The notes beneath the pieces are model-generated. The model ran no database searches. It was not told the DNA's origin and saw only the letters and a list, made by a program, of their open reading frames with translations. From positions 62,001 through 126,000 of the forward strand of contig JAIXYT010000049.1 in assembly GCA_027490095.1 (NCBI GenBank): a stretch of DNA of 64,000 nucleotides. The letters run 5' to 3'. Shown here piece by piece: positions 1 to 7,786 of this stretch (position 1 is the first letter of the stretch; every line of letters begins with the position of its first letter). Source of the stretch: Sphingomonadales bacterium (GTDB taxonomy: Bacteria > Pseudomonadota > Alphaproteobacteria > Sphingomonadales > Sphingomonadaceae). The position numbers and the translations under genes are program-made.

Positions 1-1199
1 GCGAATACAACTGGCACTACCAGACCACCCCGCGCGACAACTGGGACTACACCGCCACCCAGACGATCATCCTCGCCGATCTGCCGACCGGCCCCGGCGG
101 CGCCAGGCAGCGCGTCGTCATGCAGGCGCCCAAGAACGGCTTCTTCTATGTCCTCGACGCGAAGACCGGCAAGTTCCTCTCCGGCAACAACTATGTGCCG
201 CAAACCTGGACGACCGGCCTTGATGCGAACGGCCGTCCCGTCGAAACCCCCACCGCCCGGCCGGTCAACGCCTCCTACCTCCATTCGCCGGGCCCCCAGG
301 GCGGCCACAACTGGCACCCCATGGCCTTCAACCCGGATCTGGGCCTCGCCTACATCCCCGCGCAGGAACTGCCCCAGGGCTACAACCCCAAGCCCGCCGC
401 AGACCCCGCCACCAAGTGGAACACCGGCTTCAAGTTCGAGGACGGGCTCCCCGTCGACCCGCTCGACCCCGCCACCCTCAAGGCCATGCGCGCCATGTAC
501 AAGGGCCGCCTCGTCGCCTGGGATCCGGTCGCCAACAAGGCCCGCTGGACGGTCGAGCTCCCGACCCCGTCCAACGGCGGCGTCCTCTCCACGGCCGCCG
601 GCCTCGTCTTCCAGGGCACTGTCGGCGGCGACCTCGTCGCCTACGATGCCGCCACCGGCAAGGATCTCTGGCGCCGGAACGTCAAGGGCGGGATCATGGC
701 GCCCCCCGTCACGTACGAGATCGACGGCGAACAGTATCTGACGGTCGCCAGCGGCTGGGGCGGCGCCTACGCACTCGCCGCAGGCTTCCTGTTCGAGCAA
801 GCCGTCCCAGCCGTCGTCGGCCGCGTCATCACCTTCAAGCTCGGCGCCCAGGGCGAAATCCCCGACCACAAACTCACCCCCATCGACGCCCGGCCCCAGG
901 CCCCCCGCTTCGGAACGCAAGCCCAGCTCCAGGCCGGCCTCGTCGCCTACAGCCGCAACTGCATGGTCTGCCACGGCCCGATGGCCATCAGCTCCGGCGT
1001 CCTCCCCGATCTCCGCTGGAGCCCCACCAGCGCCGACGCCGCCGCCTGGAAAGCCGTCGTCCTCGACGGCCAGCGCGCCTCCAACGGCATGGTCAGCTTC
1101 GCCAAGCAGATGTCGCCGGCGGATGCAGAGGCTGTCCGGGCCTATGTTGTGCATCAGGCGAACGGGCCGAAGGCGGCGGCCGCACCGGCAAAGCCCTAG
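1..1199 (+). CDS. PQQ-dependent quinohaemoprotein alcohol dehydrogenase, C-terminal part (5' end outside the window)
   Basis: The frame is open from the window edge (first full codon at base 3) to TAG at 1197-1199, giving about 398 residues. Family: periplasmic enzymes that oxidise alcohols and pass electrons from pyrroloquinoline quinone to a C-terminal haem c. Seen: the tryptophan-rich propeller segment WHYQTTPRDNWDYTATQ near the edge, further propeller blades (for example YLTVASGWGGAYALAAG), then a cytochrome c domain with CMVCHG encoded at 960-977. The haem domain marks a type II quinohaemoprotein rather than a simple methanol-dehydrogenase subunit. A downstream methionine (QMSPADAEAV) could be the distal haem ligand. 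The N-terminus, signal peptide and PQQ/calcium site are not visible, so the substrate cannot be judged. Confidence 0.92.
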   Translation, partial: EYNWHYQTTPRDNWDYTATQTIILADLPTGPGGARQRVVMQAPKNGFFYVLDAKTGKFLSGNNYVPQTWTTGLDANGRPVETPTARPVNASYLHSPGPQGGHNWHPMAFNPDLGLAYIPAQELPQGYNPKPAADPATKWNTGFKFEDGLPVDPLDPATLKAMRAMYKGRLVAWDPVANKARWTVELPTPSNGGVLSTAAGLVFQGTVGGDLVAYDAATGKDLWRRNVKGGIMAPPVTYEIDGEQYLTVASGWGGAYALAAGFLFEQAVPAVVGRVITFKLGAQGEIPDHKLTPIDARPQAPRFGTQAQLQAGLVAYSRNCMVCHGPMAISSGVLPDLRWSPTSADAAAWKAVVLDGQRASNGMVSFAKQMSPADAEAVRAYVVHQANGPKAAAAPAKP

Positions 1200-1212
1200 T
1201 CGCCAACTGGTC

Positions 1213-1341
1213 CGTCGTCCCGGGCTTGCCTGCCCCCGCAAAAGCGGGAGATCCGGGACCTCGTGCCGTCCGAGCGCCAGCCAACCCCGCAGCCCTCGAA
1301 AAAACCGCGTCGTCCCGGACTTGATCCGGGACCTCGTGCCG
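1213..1341. repeat. pair of palindromic intergenic repeats
   Basis: Two related copies lie just after the dehydrogenase. The second (1308-1341) is a compact hairpin in which GTCCCGGA faces TCCGGGAC, followed by CTCGTGCCG. The first (1213-1268) has the same outer arms and the same CTCGTGCCG tail, but its loop is enlarged by an inserted CCCGC-AAAA-GCGGG hairpin. Repeats with a CCGGACTTGATCCGG core are common between genes in sphingomonads; this copy pair may also act as a terminator for the dehydrogenase, although no T-run follows. Confidence 0.6.
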
Positions 1342-1423
1342 AAAAGGGATTTAGCCAAAGTGGTTCCACTCTCCCTGGCGTCTTGCACATTCTAAGGGCA
1401 TGACTGTCGGGAGGAGCAACGCC

Positions 1424-1777
1424 ATGAGCTTTCAAACGCAAGCCATCCTGCAAGGACACCTCACAGCAGCGGAGATTGCCGTTCGCATCGAACAGGTGTC
1501 CCGGTTCAAGGTGCTCGGGTATCGGACAATGCGTCTCCCTGAGCATGTGCTGTTCGAGTTGGAGGATGCTCGCGGAGACATTATGGCCGTGGAGGCTTTT
1601 CTCCAATCCTGGGCGGCCGACGATTACCGGGCGACCTGCGATGGCCCGACGACGCTGCTGACGGCAGAGTATTCTCCGGCAGCAGCCGCGCTGGTCAGCG
1701 CCATAGCAGGGCAAACAGGATTCGTTCGTGACACGGACATGTCGCCTTGGCGCATGGCCGGCACAGTGCGCAGCTAG
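1424..1777 (+). CDS. small hypothetical protein, 117 aa
   Basis: Not recognised. The ATG at 1424 is preferred over the one at 1400 because GGGAGGAG sits just upstream. The protein (starting MSFQTQAILQGHLTAAEIA) is soluble-looking, mixed alpha/beta, without signal peptide, membrane segment or cysteine pair. It lies directly before the methyltransferase gene, at the left edge of the lower-GC island, so it may belong to the ancestral chromosome or be an accessory gene of the island. No function is proposed. Confidence 0.5.
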   Translation: MSFQTQAILQGHLTAAEIAVRIEQVSRFKVLGYRTMRLPEHVLFELEDARGDIMAVEAFLQSWAADDYRATCDGPTTLLTAEYSPAAAALVSAIAGQTGFVRDTDMSPWRMAGTVRS

Positions 1778-1872
1778 TGGGGCGCGGACGGCGAACTATC
1801 CACAACATCTTGTATGAACCACGGCAGGCTAGCTTGCTTGCCGGGACCATCGCGTATACGCATGTTCCTGCT

Positions 1873-2991
1873 ATGTACCGTGACGGAGCCGTTAAGCATG
1901 ACACCTCTGCAGGCCGACGGTTTGCAGTTATCGACCTGTTCGCGGGCGCCGGTGGAATGACGCTAGGGCTTGTCGATCCGCGGTTCTGCGGGGGATTCAA
2001 AAGCGTCTGGGCGCTCGACATCGACCGAGCGGCCACAGAGACTTACAAACGAAATTTCGGCAATCATGTGGATTGTGGGGATATCGAAGAATGGTTGGCT
2101 AATGATCGCCCCGTTCCCAAAGCCGATCTAGTAGTCGGCGGGCCACCCTGCCAAGGGTTTAGCTTGCTGAACAAGCAGAGAATTGGAGATCGACGTCGAG
2201 CCCTTTGGTTGCCGTTCATGGATGTTGTTGGGCGTTCGGAGGCAAACGCCTTTGTTATTGAGAATGTCGCCGAACTCCGGGCATCGGAAGAATATGAGGC
2301 CATTCGAAAACATGCTGCTTCGATCGGTTTCGACACCGTAGGAACGGTTTTGATGGCTGCCGACTACGGAGTGCCACAAACTCGACGTCGTACTGTCCTG
2401 ATTGGATGGCGAAGGAAGGCCTTTGCGGCACCGATCTTCCCACCGCTCCAAACACATTCATCGCCTGGCTCTGGTTCGAATTTGCCGCGCTGGCTTACAG
2501 TCCGCGATGTTCTAGACGATCTGCCCGAGCCGTCCGGCACTGAAATTCGTGAAGCCCCGCCTCCACTAAATCTCCACTTCGGGCGCAACCCTACAAGCAA
2601 GAGCCTGGCGCGGTACAGGGCGGTTCCGCCGGGCGGCAATCGGTTCGATCTTCAGCGAAATGCTCCGGAGCTAACGCCCGACTGCTGGATCCGAAAGACG
2701 TCAGGCGGCACTGATCTGTTCGGTCGTTTGTGGTGGGACCGCCCATCCGTGACCATCCGGACTGAGTTCTTCAAGCCAGAGAAGGGTCGCTATCTTCACC
2801 CACAATCGGATCGTCCCATAACCCATAGGGAAGCAGCGCGTCTGATGGGTTTTCCTGACGACTTCGAGTTTGCAGGAACGAAGATCGACATTGCCCGGCA
2901 AATTGGTAACGCAGTCCCTCCGCCGCTCGCTGCTGCAATCGGCCAGTGCGTATTGCAAATGCTTGGCGCTTCGACACAAGCCGCCGCCTAA
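1873..2991 (+). CDS. DNA (cytosine-5-)-methyltransferase of a restriction-modification system
   Basis: Transfers methyl groups from S-adenosylmethionine to C5 of cytosine in a specific DNA site. With the start at 1873 it has 372 residues. Motifs in order: I (FAGAGGMTLG, about 23-32), IV with the catalytic cysteine (GGPPCQGF, Cys about 93), VI (ENV, about 130-132), VIII (QTRRR, about 169-173), a target-recognition region, and X (QIGNAVPPPLA) near the C-terminus. The frame is open to an ATG at 1747, which would add 42 unconserved residues, so the start is uncertain. The 3' end overlaps the 3' end of the convergent HNH gene by 4 bp. Base composition is clearly lower in GC than the flanks, consistent with transfer. 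Target sequence unknown. Confidence 0.93.
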   Translation: MYRDGAVKHDTSAGRRFAVIDLFAGAGGMTLGLVDPRFCGGFKSVWALDIDRAATETYKRNFGNHVDCGDIEEWLANDRPVPKADLVVGGPPCQGFSLLNKQRIGDRRRALWLPFMDVVGRSEANAFVIENVAELRASEEYEAIRKHAASIGFDTVGTVLMAADYGVPQTRRRTVLIGWRRKAFAAPIFPPLQTHSSPGSGSNLPRWLTVRDVLDDLPEPSGTEIREAPPPLNLHFGRNPTSKSLARYRAVPPGGNRFDLQRNAPELTPDCWIRKTSGGTDLFGRLWWDRPSVTIRTEFFKPEKGRYLHPQSDRPITHREAARLMGFPDDFEFAGTKIDIARQIGNAVPPPLAAAIGQCVLQMLGASTQAAA

Positions 2992-3926
2992 ATCGGGGGC
3001 CAACCACTTACGCCGGATCGGTGGGTCTCATCGTGGTGCAGGTTGCACAAGGTGACTAGGTTTGAAGCATCATTCGTCCCACCATGGACGTGCTGCAAGA
3101 CATGGTGCACTTCGAGGAAGCGGTGATCCGAACTGCCATATCCATGCGGCCAGTTGCAGCCGTTCCAGCGACACGACCAATTATCCCGCTGCATGACTTC
3201 ACGCCTTACAAGCTCAGGAATATGCCGGTCGTGCGGCGGAGCCTGTTCGTCCCGCTCCAAAACGTACACGCCTACTGGCAAAGACGGATCGCCCGTGTTT
3301 CGAGTGATTATAGGCCACCCTTCTTCAGTGCGCAGTTCTCGTGTGCGCCGCGCCCATTCGGTCACGTCGCCTGCTACATAGCGGAGTTCTTCGGATGTAA
3401 TTCTCTTTCCAACATTTTCTCGAAAGTAATTCAGCAGTTTGTTACGCACGCTCCCGTCGCCTCGTCTGATGAGATTCGCACGGTTCCATCGGAACGCTGC
3501 ATCACGATCCTGCCTGTCCTCAGAAAGCAAATACTGGTCTGAGCGAAGCTTTGGAATTATAGTTTCTTCGTCTGATCCTTCATTTGCTGTAACGCCGGAA
3601 ATAATCGGCCACCCTTCCTGGACCCTTAGTTCACGGATTCGGCGCGCATACTCACTAATCCCTGCAACAACCATAATTTCATCGCCATCGATGACCAAGC
3701 CTGGAAATCGTCGAAAATACGCAAGAATTCGGTCCCGCGCTGAGATTTGATTTCCCTCAGGGAGCAGCGATGCGCCGAGGTCACGCAGGAGATGATTTGC
3801 AGGAATCAACTCCCGCACCTGTTCACGAATTGAGGAGTTTTGAAGGTGAATCGCGAAGTTTGTTAGCAGATCAATCAATCGACTCCGAATATCTTCAGGT
3901 GCTTCTCGCGTGGGTCGTCTAGCCAT
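2988..3926 (-). CDS. HNH endonuclease, probable restriction enzyme, with duplicated winged-helix-like region
   Basis: A 312-residue protein ending in an HNH nuclease domain (about 245-305): a cysteine pair in CRWNGC, then LEVHH (274-275), Asn289 and LCNLHHDETH. Ahead of it lie two similar segments, about 62-110 and 160-208, each ending in an ARRxRELRxxEGWPII motif, which look like duplicated DNA-binding winged helices. Opposite a C5-methyltransferase and downstream of vsr, it is most simply the cognate restriction endonuclease. Its start lies inside the end of vsr (8 bp overlap), so the two are probably translated from one message. The N-terminal 60 residues are unassigned. Alternative: a modification-dependent (McrA-like) nuclease. 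Restriction activity is inferred from context. Confidence 0.85.
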   Translation of the reverse strand: MARRPTREAPEDIRSRLIDLLTNFAIHLQNSSIREQVRELIPANHLLRDLGASLLPEGNQISARDRILAYFRRFPGLVIDGDEIMVVAGISEYARRIRELRVQEGWPIISGVTANEGSDEETIIPKLRSDQYLLSEDRQDRDAAFRWNRANLIRRGDGSVRNKLLNYFRENVGKRITSEELRYVAGDVTEWARRTRELRTEEGWPIITRNTGDPSLPVGVYVLERDEQAPPHDRHIPELVRREVMQRDNWSCRWNGCNWPHGYGSSDHRFLEVHHVLQHVHGGTNDASNLVTLCNLHHDETHRSGVSGWPPI

Positions 3927-4347
3927 TATTCACTCCCATCCGCCCCGTTGCCATCTCTATCCTCGCGATAATCTCCTCGTGCTTTTTGAGCTGGCATTCC
4001 CAAAGTGTCACTGATTCAATGCCAGATGCTGCAAGTTCCTGGATGGTGCGATTGTCGCGGGCGCGATTCAGGGCAATCTTGTGCGACCAGAATTCCGCAC
4101 GGGTTTGCGGCACCGTTGCACGCCGACAGCCTTCATGGCCGTGCCAAAAGCAACCATGGACAAAAATAGCTAAACGGTATCTCGGAAGGTAAATGTCAGG
4201 GCTGCCAGGGATATCAGTGCGATGGATACGAAATCTGAAGCCTGCACCGTGAAGTAACTTGCGGACATGGATTTCGGGCTTCGTGTTACGTCCCCTCACG
4301 CGGCTCATATTGCGGCTACGTGCTTCGGGGCTAAGATGGTCTGCCAC
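3919..4347 (-). CDS. vsr: very short patch repair endonuclease Vsr
   Basis: Nicks DNA next to T:G mismatches that arise when 5-methylcytosine deaminates, protecting sites methylated by the partner methyltransferase. The 142 residues match the usual Vsr length. Seen: N-terminal SRNMSRVRGRNTKPE, the catalytic region GSPDIYLPRYRLAIF with its key aspartate, and the zinc/histidine segment VHGCFWHGHEGC. It is the first gene of a leftward pair with the HNH gene and faces the methyltransferase across it. Vsr genes are typical companions of C5-methyltransferases, which supports the assignment of the whole island. Confidence 0.95.
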   Translation of the reverse strand: MADHLSPEARSRNMSRVRGRNTKPEIHVRKLLHGAGFRFRIHRTDIPGSPDIYLPRYRLAIFVHGCFWHGHEGCRRATVPQTRAEFWSHKIALNRARDNRTIQELAASGIESVTLWECQLKKHEEIIARIEMATGRMGVNNG

Positions 4348-4373
4348 TATTCACCTAGGCAAGCTGCAAATGA

Positions 4374-4458
4374 GCGGCCGCCGGCTATGCCGTCGAGTCC
4401 GCCGCGGAGTTTAGATCAAGGAAACGTTGCGGGCAAAGCCCGCTCGTCAGTCCTGTCC
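4374..4458 (+). repeat. intergenic repeat element, copy A
   Basis: Consists of a 5' block (GCGGCCGCCGGC, then CGAGTCCGC), a purine-rich spacer and a 3' hairpin GCGGGC-AAA-GCCCGC (4429-4443) followed by TCGTC. Copies B (4768-4848) and C (reverse strand, 11686-11771) share the same block order, spacing and core sequence. Confidence 0.7.
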
Positions 4459-4767
4459 GCTTCGCGGCAGGCTGGCCGGGCCTACGGCGGAGCTGTGGAT
4501 TTGCGCCTGCCGCACAAACCATCGCCTGCCTTCGTCCCCAAATGCACGCGACATGTCATGTATGTGATGCAAAGAATTCCAGACGAACGAACCCGTCCCG
4601 GCACAGGATCGGGCAGCCCCTGTCCTACACAACCAAACCGTGCCTATCCTCCGAAATGCTCTTTTCACCGTCGAGACCGCAGCGAGAAACCGCTGTCCTA
4701 CAGGCCGGATTTTATGCAACGCGCACACGCGCCCCGCGCGGGAGTCACTGTGAAAGGTGCGAAAACT

Positions 4768-4848
4768 CGCGGCCGGCAGCAAAGCTGCCGAGTCCGCTTA
4801 AGAGGTTGAAGTAAAAGAAAGGTTGCGGGCAAAGCCCGCTCGTCGGAC
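4768..4848 (+). repeat. intergenic repeat element, copy B
   Basis: Same architecture and orientation as copy A: CGCGGCCGGC, a GCAGC-AAA-GCTGC hairpin running into CGAGTCCGCT, a spacer rich in A and G, then GGTTGCGGGC-AAA-GCCCGC (hairpin 4825-4839) and TCGTCGGAC. It is closer to copy C than to copy A. Confidence 0.75.
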
Positions 4849-4915
4849 GTGTCGGCGGAAGTCTCCGCCGCGCGCCGGCCGGTTCTTCAGCGACTCAGTG
4901 GATTAGCGCTGCGCA

Positions 4916-7210
4916 CTAACCACTGGCGCTTACGAAACTGTCCAGCACCATCTTCACGCCCGCCTGGTCGAAATCGATCTCCAGCTTGTTCCCGTCCTGG
5001 CCCTTCACCGTGCCCATCCCGAACTTCGCATGGAACACCCGTGCCCCGATCCCGATGTCGTCCCGCGGCGCACCCCCCACGGTCGAACTCAGCGGCCGCG
5101 CATCGATCACAGCGGACCGCGCAGCCGTCGCCCGGTTCAGTCCCCCACGAGACGTCGCCCGCTCCCAGCCCGGCCCGCGGCCCGTCCCCCGCTCCAGGTG
5201 CGCAAAGGGATCCCGGTCGCTCACGGCCGCCCGCCACAGGCTCGCCCCGCCGCTCAGCGTGCTCTCCGCCTCCACATGCGCCGGCGGCAATTCCCCCAGG
5301 AACCGGCTCGGAATCGCACTCGTCCACTGGCCATAGACCCGCCGGTTCTGCGCATGCAGGATGGTCGCCCGCCGCCGCGCCCGCGTGATCCCCACATAGG
5401 CAAGCCTGCGCTCCTCCTCCAGCGCCGCCGCCCCGCTCTCGTCCAGCGCCCGCTGGCTCGGGAAAAGACCCTCCTCCCAGCCGGGCAGGAAAACATGGTC
5501 GAATTCCAGCCCCTTGGCGCCGTGCAGCGTCATGATGACCACCTTGTCGGCATGGTCGCCCCGGTCATTCTCCATCACCAGCGCCACATGCTCCAGAAAG
5601 GCCTGCAGGTCGGTGAACCCCTCCATAGCCCGCACCAGCTCGGCCAGGTTGTCGATGCGGCCCGCGGCTTCCGCACTCCGGTCCGCCTCCAGCATCGCGA
5701 CATAGCCGCTCTCTTCCAGCACCATCTGCGCCAGCGCCGCCTGGTCCATCGCGTTCATCTGGTCCCGCCACCGCCGGATCGACGCCAGCAGCTCCGCCAG
5801 CGCCCGCCGCGGCGCCGGCCCCAGTTCGTCCGTCTCCACCAGCGCCTGGGCCGCCATCGGCAGCGTCAGCCCCGTCGCCCGCGCATGCGCCTGCACCCGG
5901 GCCTGCGCCTTGTCCCCCAGCCCGCGCTTCGGCGTGTTCACGATCCGCTCGAAGGCCAGCGCATCATCGGGCTGCGCCACCAACCGCAGATAGGCCAGCG
6001 CATCGCGAACCTCGGCCCGTTCATAGAATCGGAACCCGCCCACGATGCGATAGGGCAGGCCGATCGCGATGAACCGGTCCTCAAACTCCCGCGTCTGGAA
6101 GCTCGCCCGAACAAGGATCGCGATTTCAGTGGGTTGAACACCCTCGCGCAACAACCGCTCGATCCGCTCCCCCACCAGCCGCGCCTCCTCCGGCCCGTCC
6201 CAAACGGCGATGGAGGCGACCTTCTCGCCGGTCTCGATGGGGGTCCACAGCGTCTTCCCCAGCCGCCCCTTGTTGTGCTGGATCACATGCGCCGCCGCCG
6301 CCAGGATATGCGGGGTGGAGCGGTAATTCTGCTCCAGCTTGATGATCCTGGCGCCCGGAAAATCCTGCTCGAACCGCAGGATATTGGCCACCTCCGCACC
6401 CCGCCAGCTGTAGATCGACTGGTCGTCGTCGCCGACGCAGCAGATATTCCCCTGGCCCCCAAGGTGCTGTGCCGCCAGCAGGGTCAGCCAGCGATACTGG
6501 GCCGCATTGGTGTCCTGATACTCGTCGACAAGGCAGTATTTGAACCGCCGCTGCCACTCGCCCAGCACGTCGGGATGGGTCGTGAAGATCCCGATCATGT
6601 GCAGCAGCAGGTCGCCGAAATCCGCCGCGTTCAGCGCCTTCAGCTCGGCCTGGTAGCGCGCATACAGCTCTGCGCCACGCCCATCCGCAAAGGCGAACGC
6701 CTCGCCCTTGGGCACCCCGTCAGGCATCTGACCACGGTTCTTCCAGCGGTCGATCAGGCCCGAAAGCTGCCGTGCCGGCCAGCGCTTCTCGTCGATCCCG
6801 GCATCCAGGATCAGCCGCTTCAACAAGCGCAGCACATCGTCGGTATCAAGGATCGTGAAGTTGGACCTGAGCCCCACCAGCTCGGCATGGCGCCGCAGCA
6901 TCCGCGCCGCGATCGAGTGGAACGTGCCGACCCAGGGCATCCCCTCGGCAGCAGGCCCGATCATCTGCACCAGCCGGTGCCGCATTTCGGCCGCCGCCTT
7001 GTTGGTGAAGGTAACGGCCAGGATCTCGGAGGGCCAGGCCCGCTTCGTCGCCAGCACATGCGCCAGCCGCGCCGTCAGCGCCCGGGTCTTCCCCGTCCCC
7101 GCGCCGGCCAGCACCAGCACCGCGCCCTCCAGCACGGTCGCCGCCTCATATTGCGGCGGGTTCAGCCCGGCCAGATAGGCCGGCTGAGTCTCGATTGGGG
7201 AGGCCGACAT
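4916..7210 (-). CDS. uvrD: UvrD/PcrA-type ATP-dependent DNA helicase
   Basis: Superfamily 1A 3'-5' helicase acting in nucleotide-excision and mismatch repair. With the ATG at 7210 (MSASPIETQP) it has 764 residues; the frame stays open further upstream to 7378, but that stretch overlaps rsmD and is not conserved. Motifs: Walker A AGAGTGKT (35-42), Ia TFTNKAAAEM, II VDEYQDTN, III GDDDQSIYSWRGAE, IV QNYRSTPHIL, V LHGAKGLEFDHVFLPGW, VI AYVGITRARR. The C-terminus (GARVFHAKFGMGTV) is the Tudor-like domain that contacts RNA polymerase. rsmD lies 11 bp upstream on the same strand, so they are likely co-transcribed. Confidence 0.95.
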   Translation of the reverse strand: MSASPIETQPAYLAGLNPPQYEAATVLEGAVLVLAGAGTGKTRALTARLAHVLATKRAWPSEILAVTFTNKAAAEMRHRLVQMIGPAAEGMPWVGTFHSIAARMLRRHAELVGLRSNFTILDTDDVLRLLKRLILDAGIDEKRWPARQLSGLIDRWKNRGQMPDGVPKGEAFAFADGRGAELYARYQAELKALNAADFGDLLLHMIGIFTTHPDVLGEWQRRFKYCLVDEYQDTNAAQYRWLTLLAAQHLGGQGNICCVGDDDQSIYSWRGAEVANILRFEQDFPGARIIKLEQNYRSTPHILAAAAHVIQHNKGRLGKTLWTPIETGEKVASIAVWDGPEEARLVGERIERLLREGVQPTEIAILVRASFQTREFEDRFIAIGLPYRIVGGFRFYERAEVRDALAYLRLVAQPDDALAFERIVNTPKRGLGDKAQARVQAHARATGLTLPMAAQALVETDELGPAPRRALAELLASIRRWRDQMNAMDQAALAQMVLEESGYVAMLEADRSAEAAGRIDNLAELVRAMEGFTDLQAFLEHVALVMENDRGDHADKVVIMTLHGAKGLEFDHVFLPGWEEGLFPSQRALDESGAAALEEERRLAYVGITRARRRATILHAQNRRVYGQWTSAIPSRFLGELPPAHVEAESTLSGGASLWRAAVSDRDPFAHLERGTGRGPGWERATSRGGLNRATAARSAVIDARPLSSTVGGAPRDDIGIGARVFHAKFGMGTVKGQDGNKLEIDFDQAGVKMVLDSFVSASG

Positions 7211-7221
7211 CAAGCGAACGT

Positions 7222-7785
7222 TTAGGGAACATCCGTCGCCGGGGCAAGCGCGACGGGTCGCAGCAGCGTCAGGCTCGCCTTGCCCACGCCCCGCACCGTC
7301 TCGGCCACGAAACCGGGCACTTCGACCGGCTCGTCGCGCGCCGTCTCCACCGAGATCCAGGCGTGCGGCGCCACCCATCCGCCCGCCAGCGCAGACGCCA
7401 GCGCGCCTGCCGCCAGCCCGCTGCCATAGGGCGGGTCCAGGAAGATCAGGTCCACCGCCGCGGCTGCGCGGGGCAGGGCAGTGGCGTCATGCCCCACCAG
7501 CCGTGCGTTCGCGCCCAGTTTCGCGATGTTCGCCTCGATCGCCTTGCGCGCTGCCGGCGCCTTTTCCACCAGCAAGGCCTGGGCGGCGCCCCGGGACAGG
7601 CTCTCAAGCGCCAGCGCGCCCGAGCCTGCGAACAGGTCGAGCACGGTCAGCCCCTCGAAGCTCCCCAGCCGGCTCTGCAGCATGGAAAACAGCGTCTCCC
7701 GCGCCCGGTCTGCCGTCGGCCGCGTGCCGTCACCCGGCGGGCTGAGCAGAGGGCGGGAGCGCCAGGCCCCCGCAATGATCCGCAC
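7222..7785 (-). CDS. rsmD: 16S rRNA (guanine(966)-N(2))-methyltransferase RsmD
   Basis: Methylates G966 of 16S rRNA during small-subunit assembly. The 187 residues fit the family. Seen: the N-terminal signature MRIIAGAWRSRPL...RPTADRARETLFSML, the SAM-binding LDLFAGSGALALESLSRGA, and the catalytic DPPYGSG motif in the middle. The gene lies 1 bp after the pseudouridine synthase gene on the same strand; rRNA-modification genes in this order (pseudouridine synthase, rsmD) are common in alphaproteobacteria. Confidence 0.95.
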   Translation of the reverse strand: MRIIAGAWRSRPLLSPPGDGTRPTADRARETLFSMLQSRLGSFEGLTVLDLFAGSGALALESLSRGAAQALLVEKAPAARKAIEANIAKLGANARLVGHDATALPRAAAAVDLIFLDPPYGSGLAAGALASALAGGWVAPHAWISVETARDEPVEVPGFVAETVRGVGKASLTLLRPVALAPATDVP

Positions 7786-7786
7786 C

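Larger units (their letters stand above)
4348..4915. other. gene-free interval of 568 bp after the restriction-modification island
   Basis: No convincing gene on either strand: the open frames here have arginine/proline-rich translations, no ribosome-binding site and no domain. The interval holds two direct copies of an intergenic repeat (4374-4458 and 4768-4848) and, between them, about 310 bp of unassigned DNA that includes two occurrences of CTGTCCTACA (near 4621 and 4694). It probably marks the right border of the transferred island. Confidence 0.6.

Noticed and set aside
1852-1861. GCGTATACGC palindrome before the methyltransferase as a controller-protein operator
   Set aside because: Only a 10-bp dyad, and no controller gene is visible in the island; it remains a weak possibility.
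4267-4809. Open frames of 90-180 codons on both strands after vsr
   Set aside because: Translations are arginine/proline-rich, overlap the repeat elements and vsr, and have no ribosome-binding site or recognisable domain.
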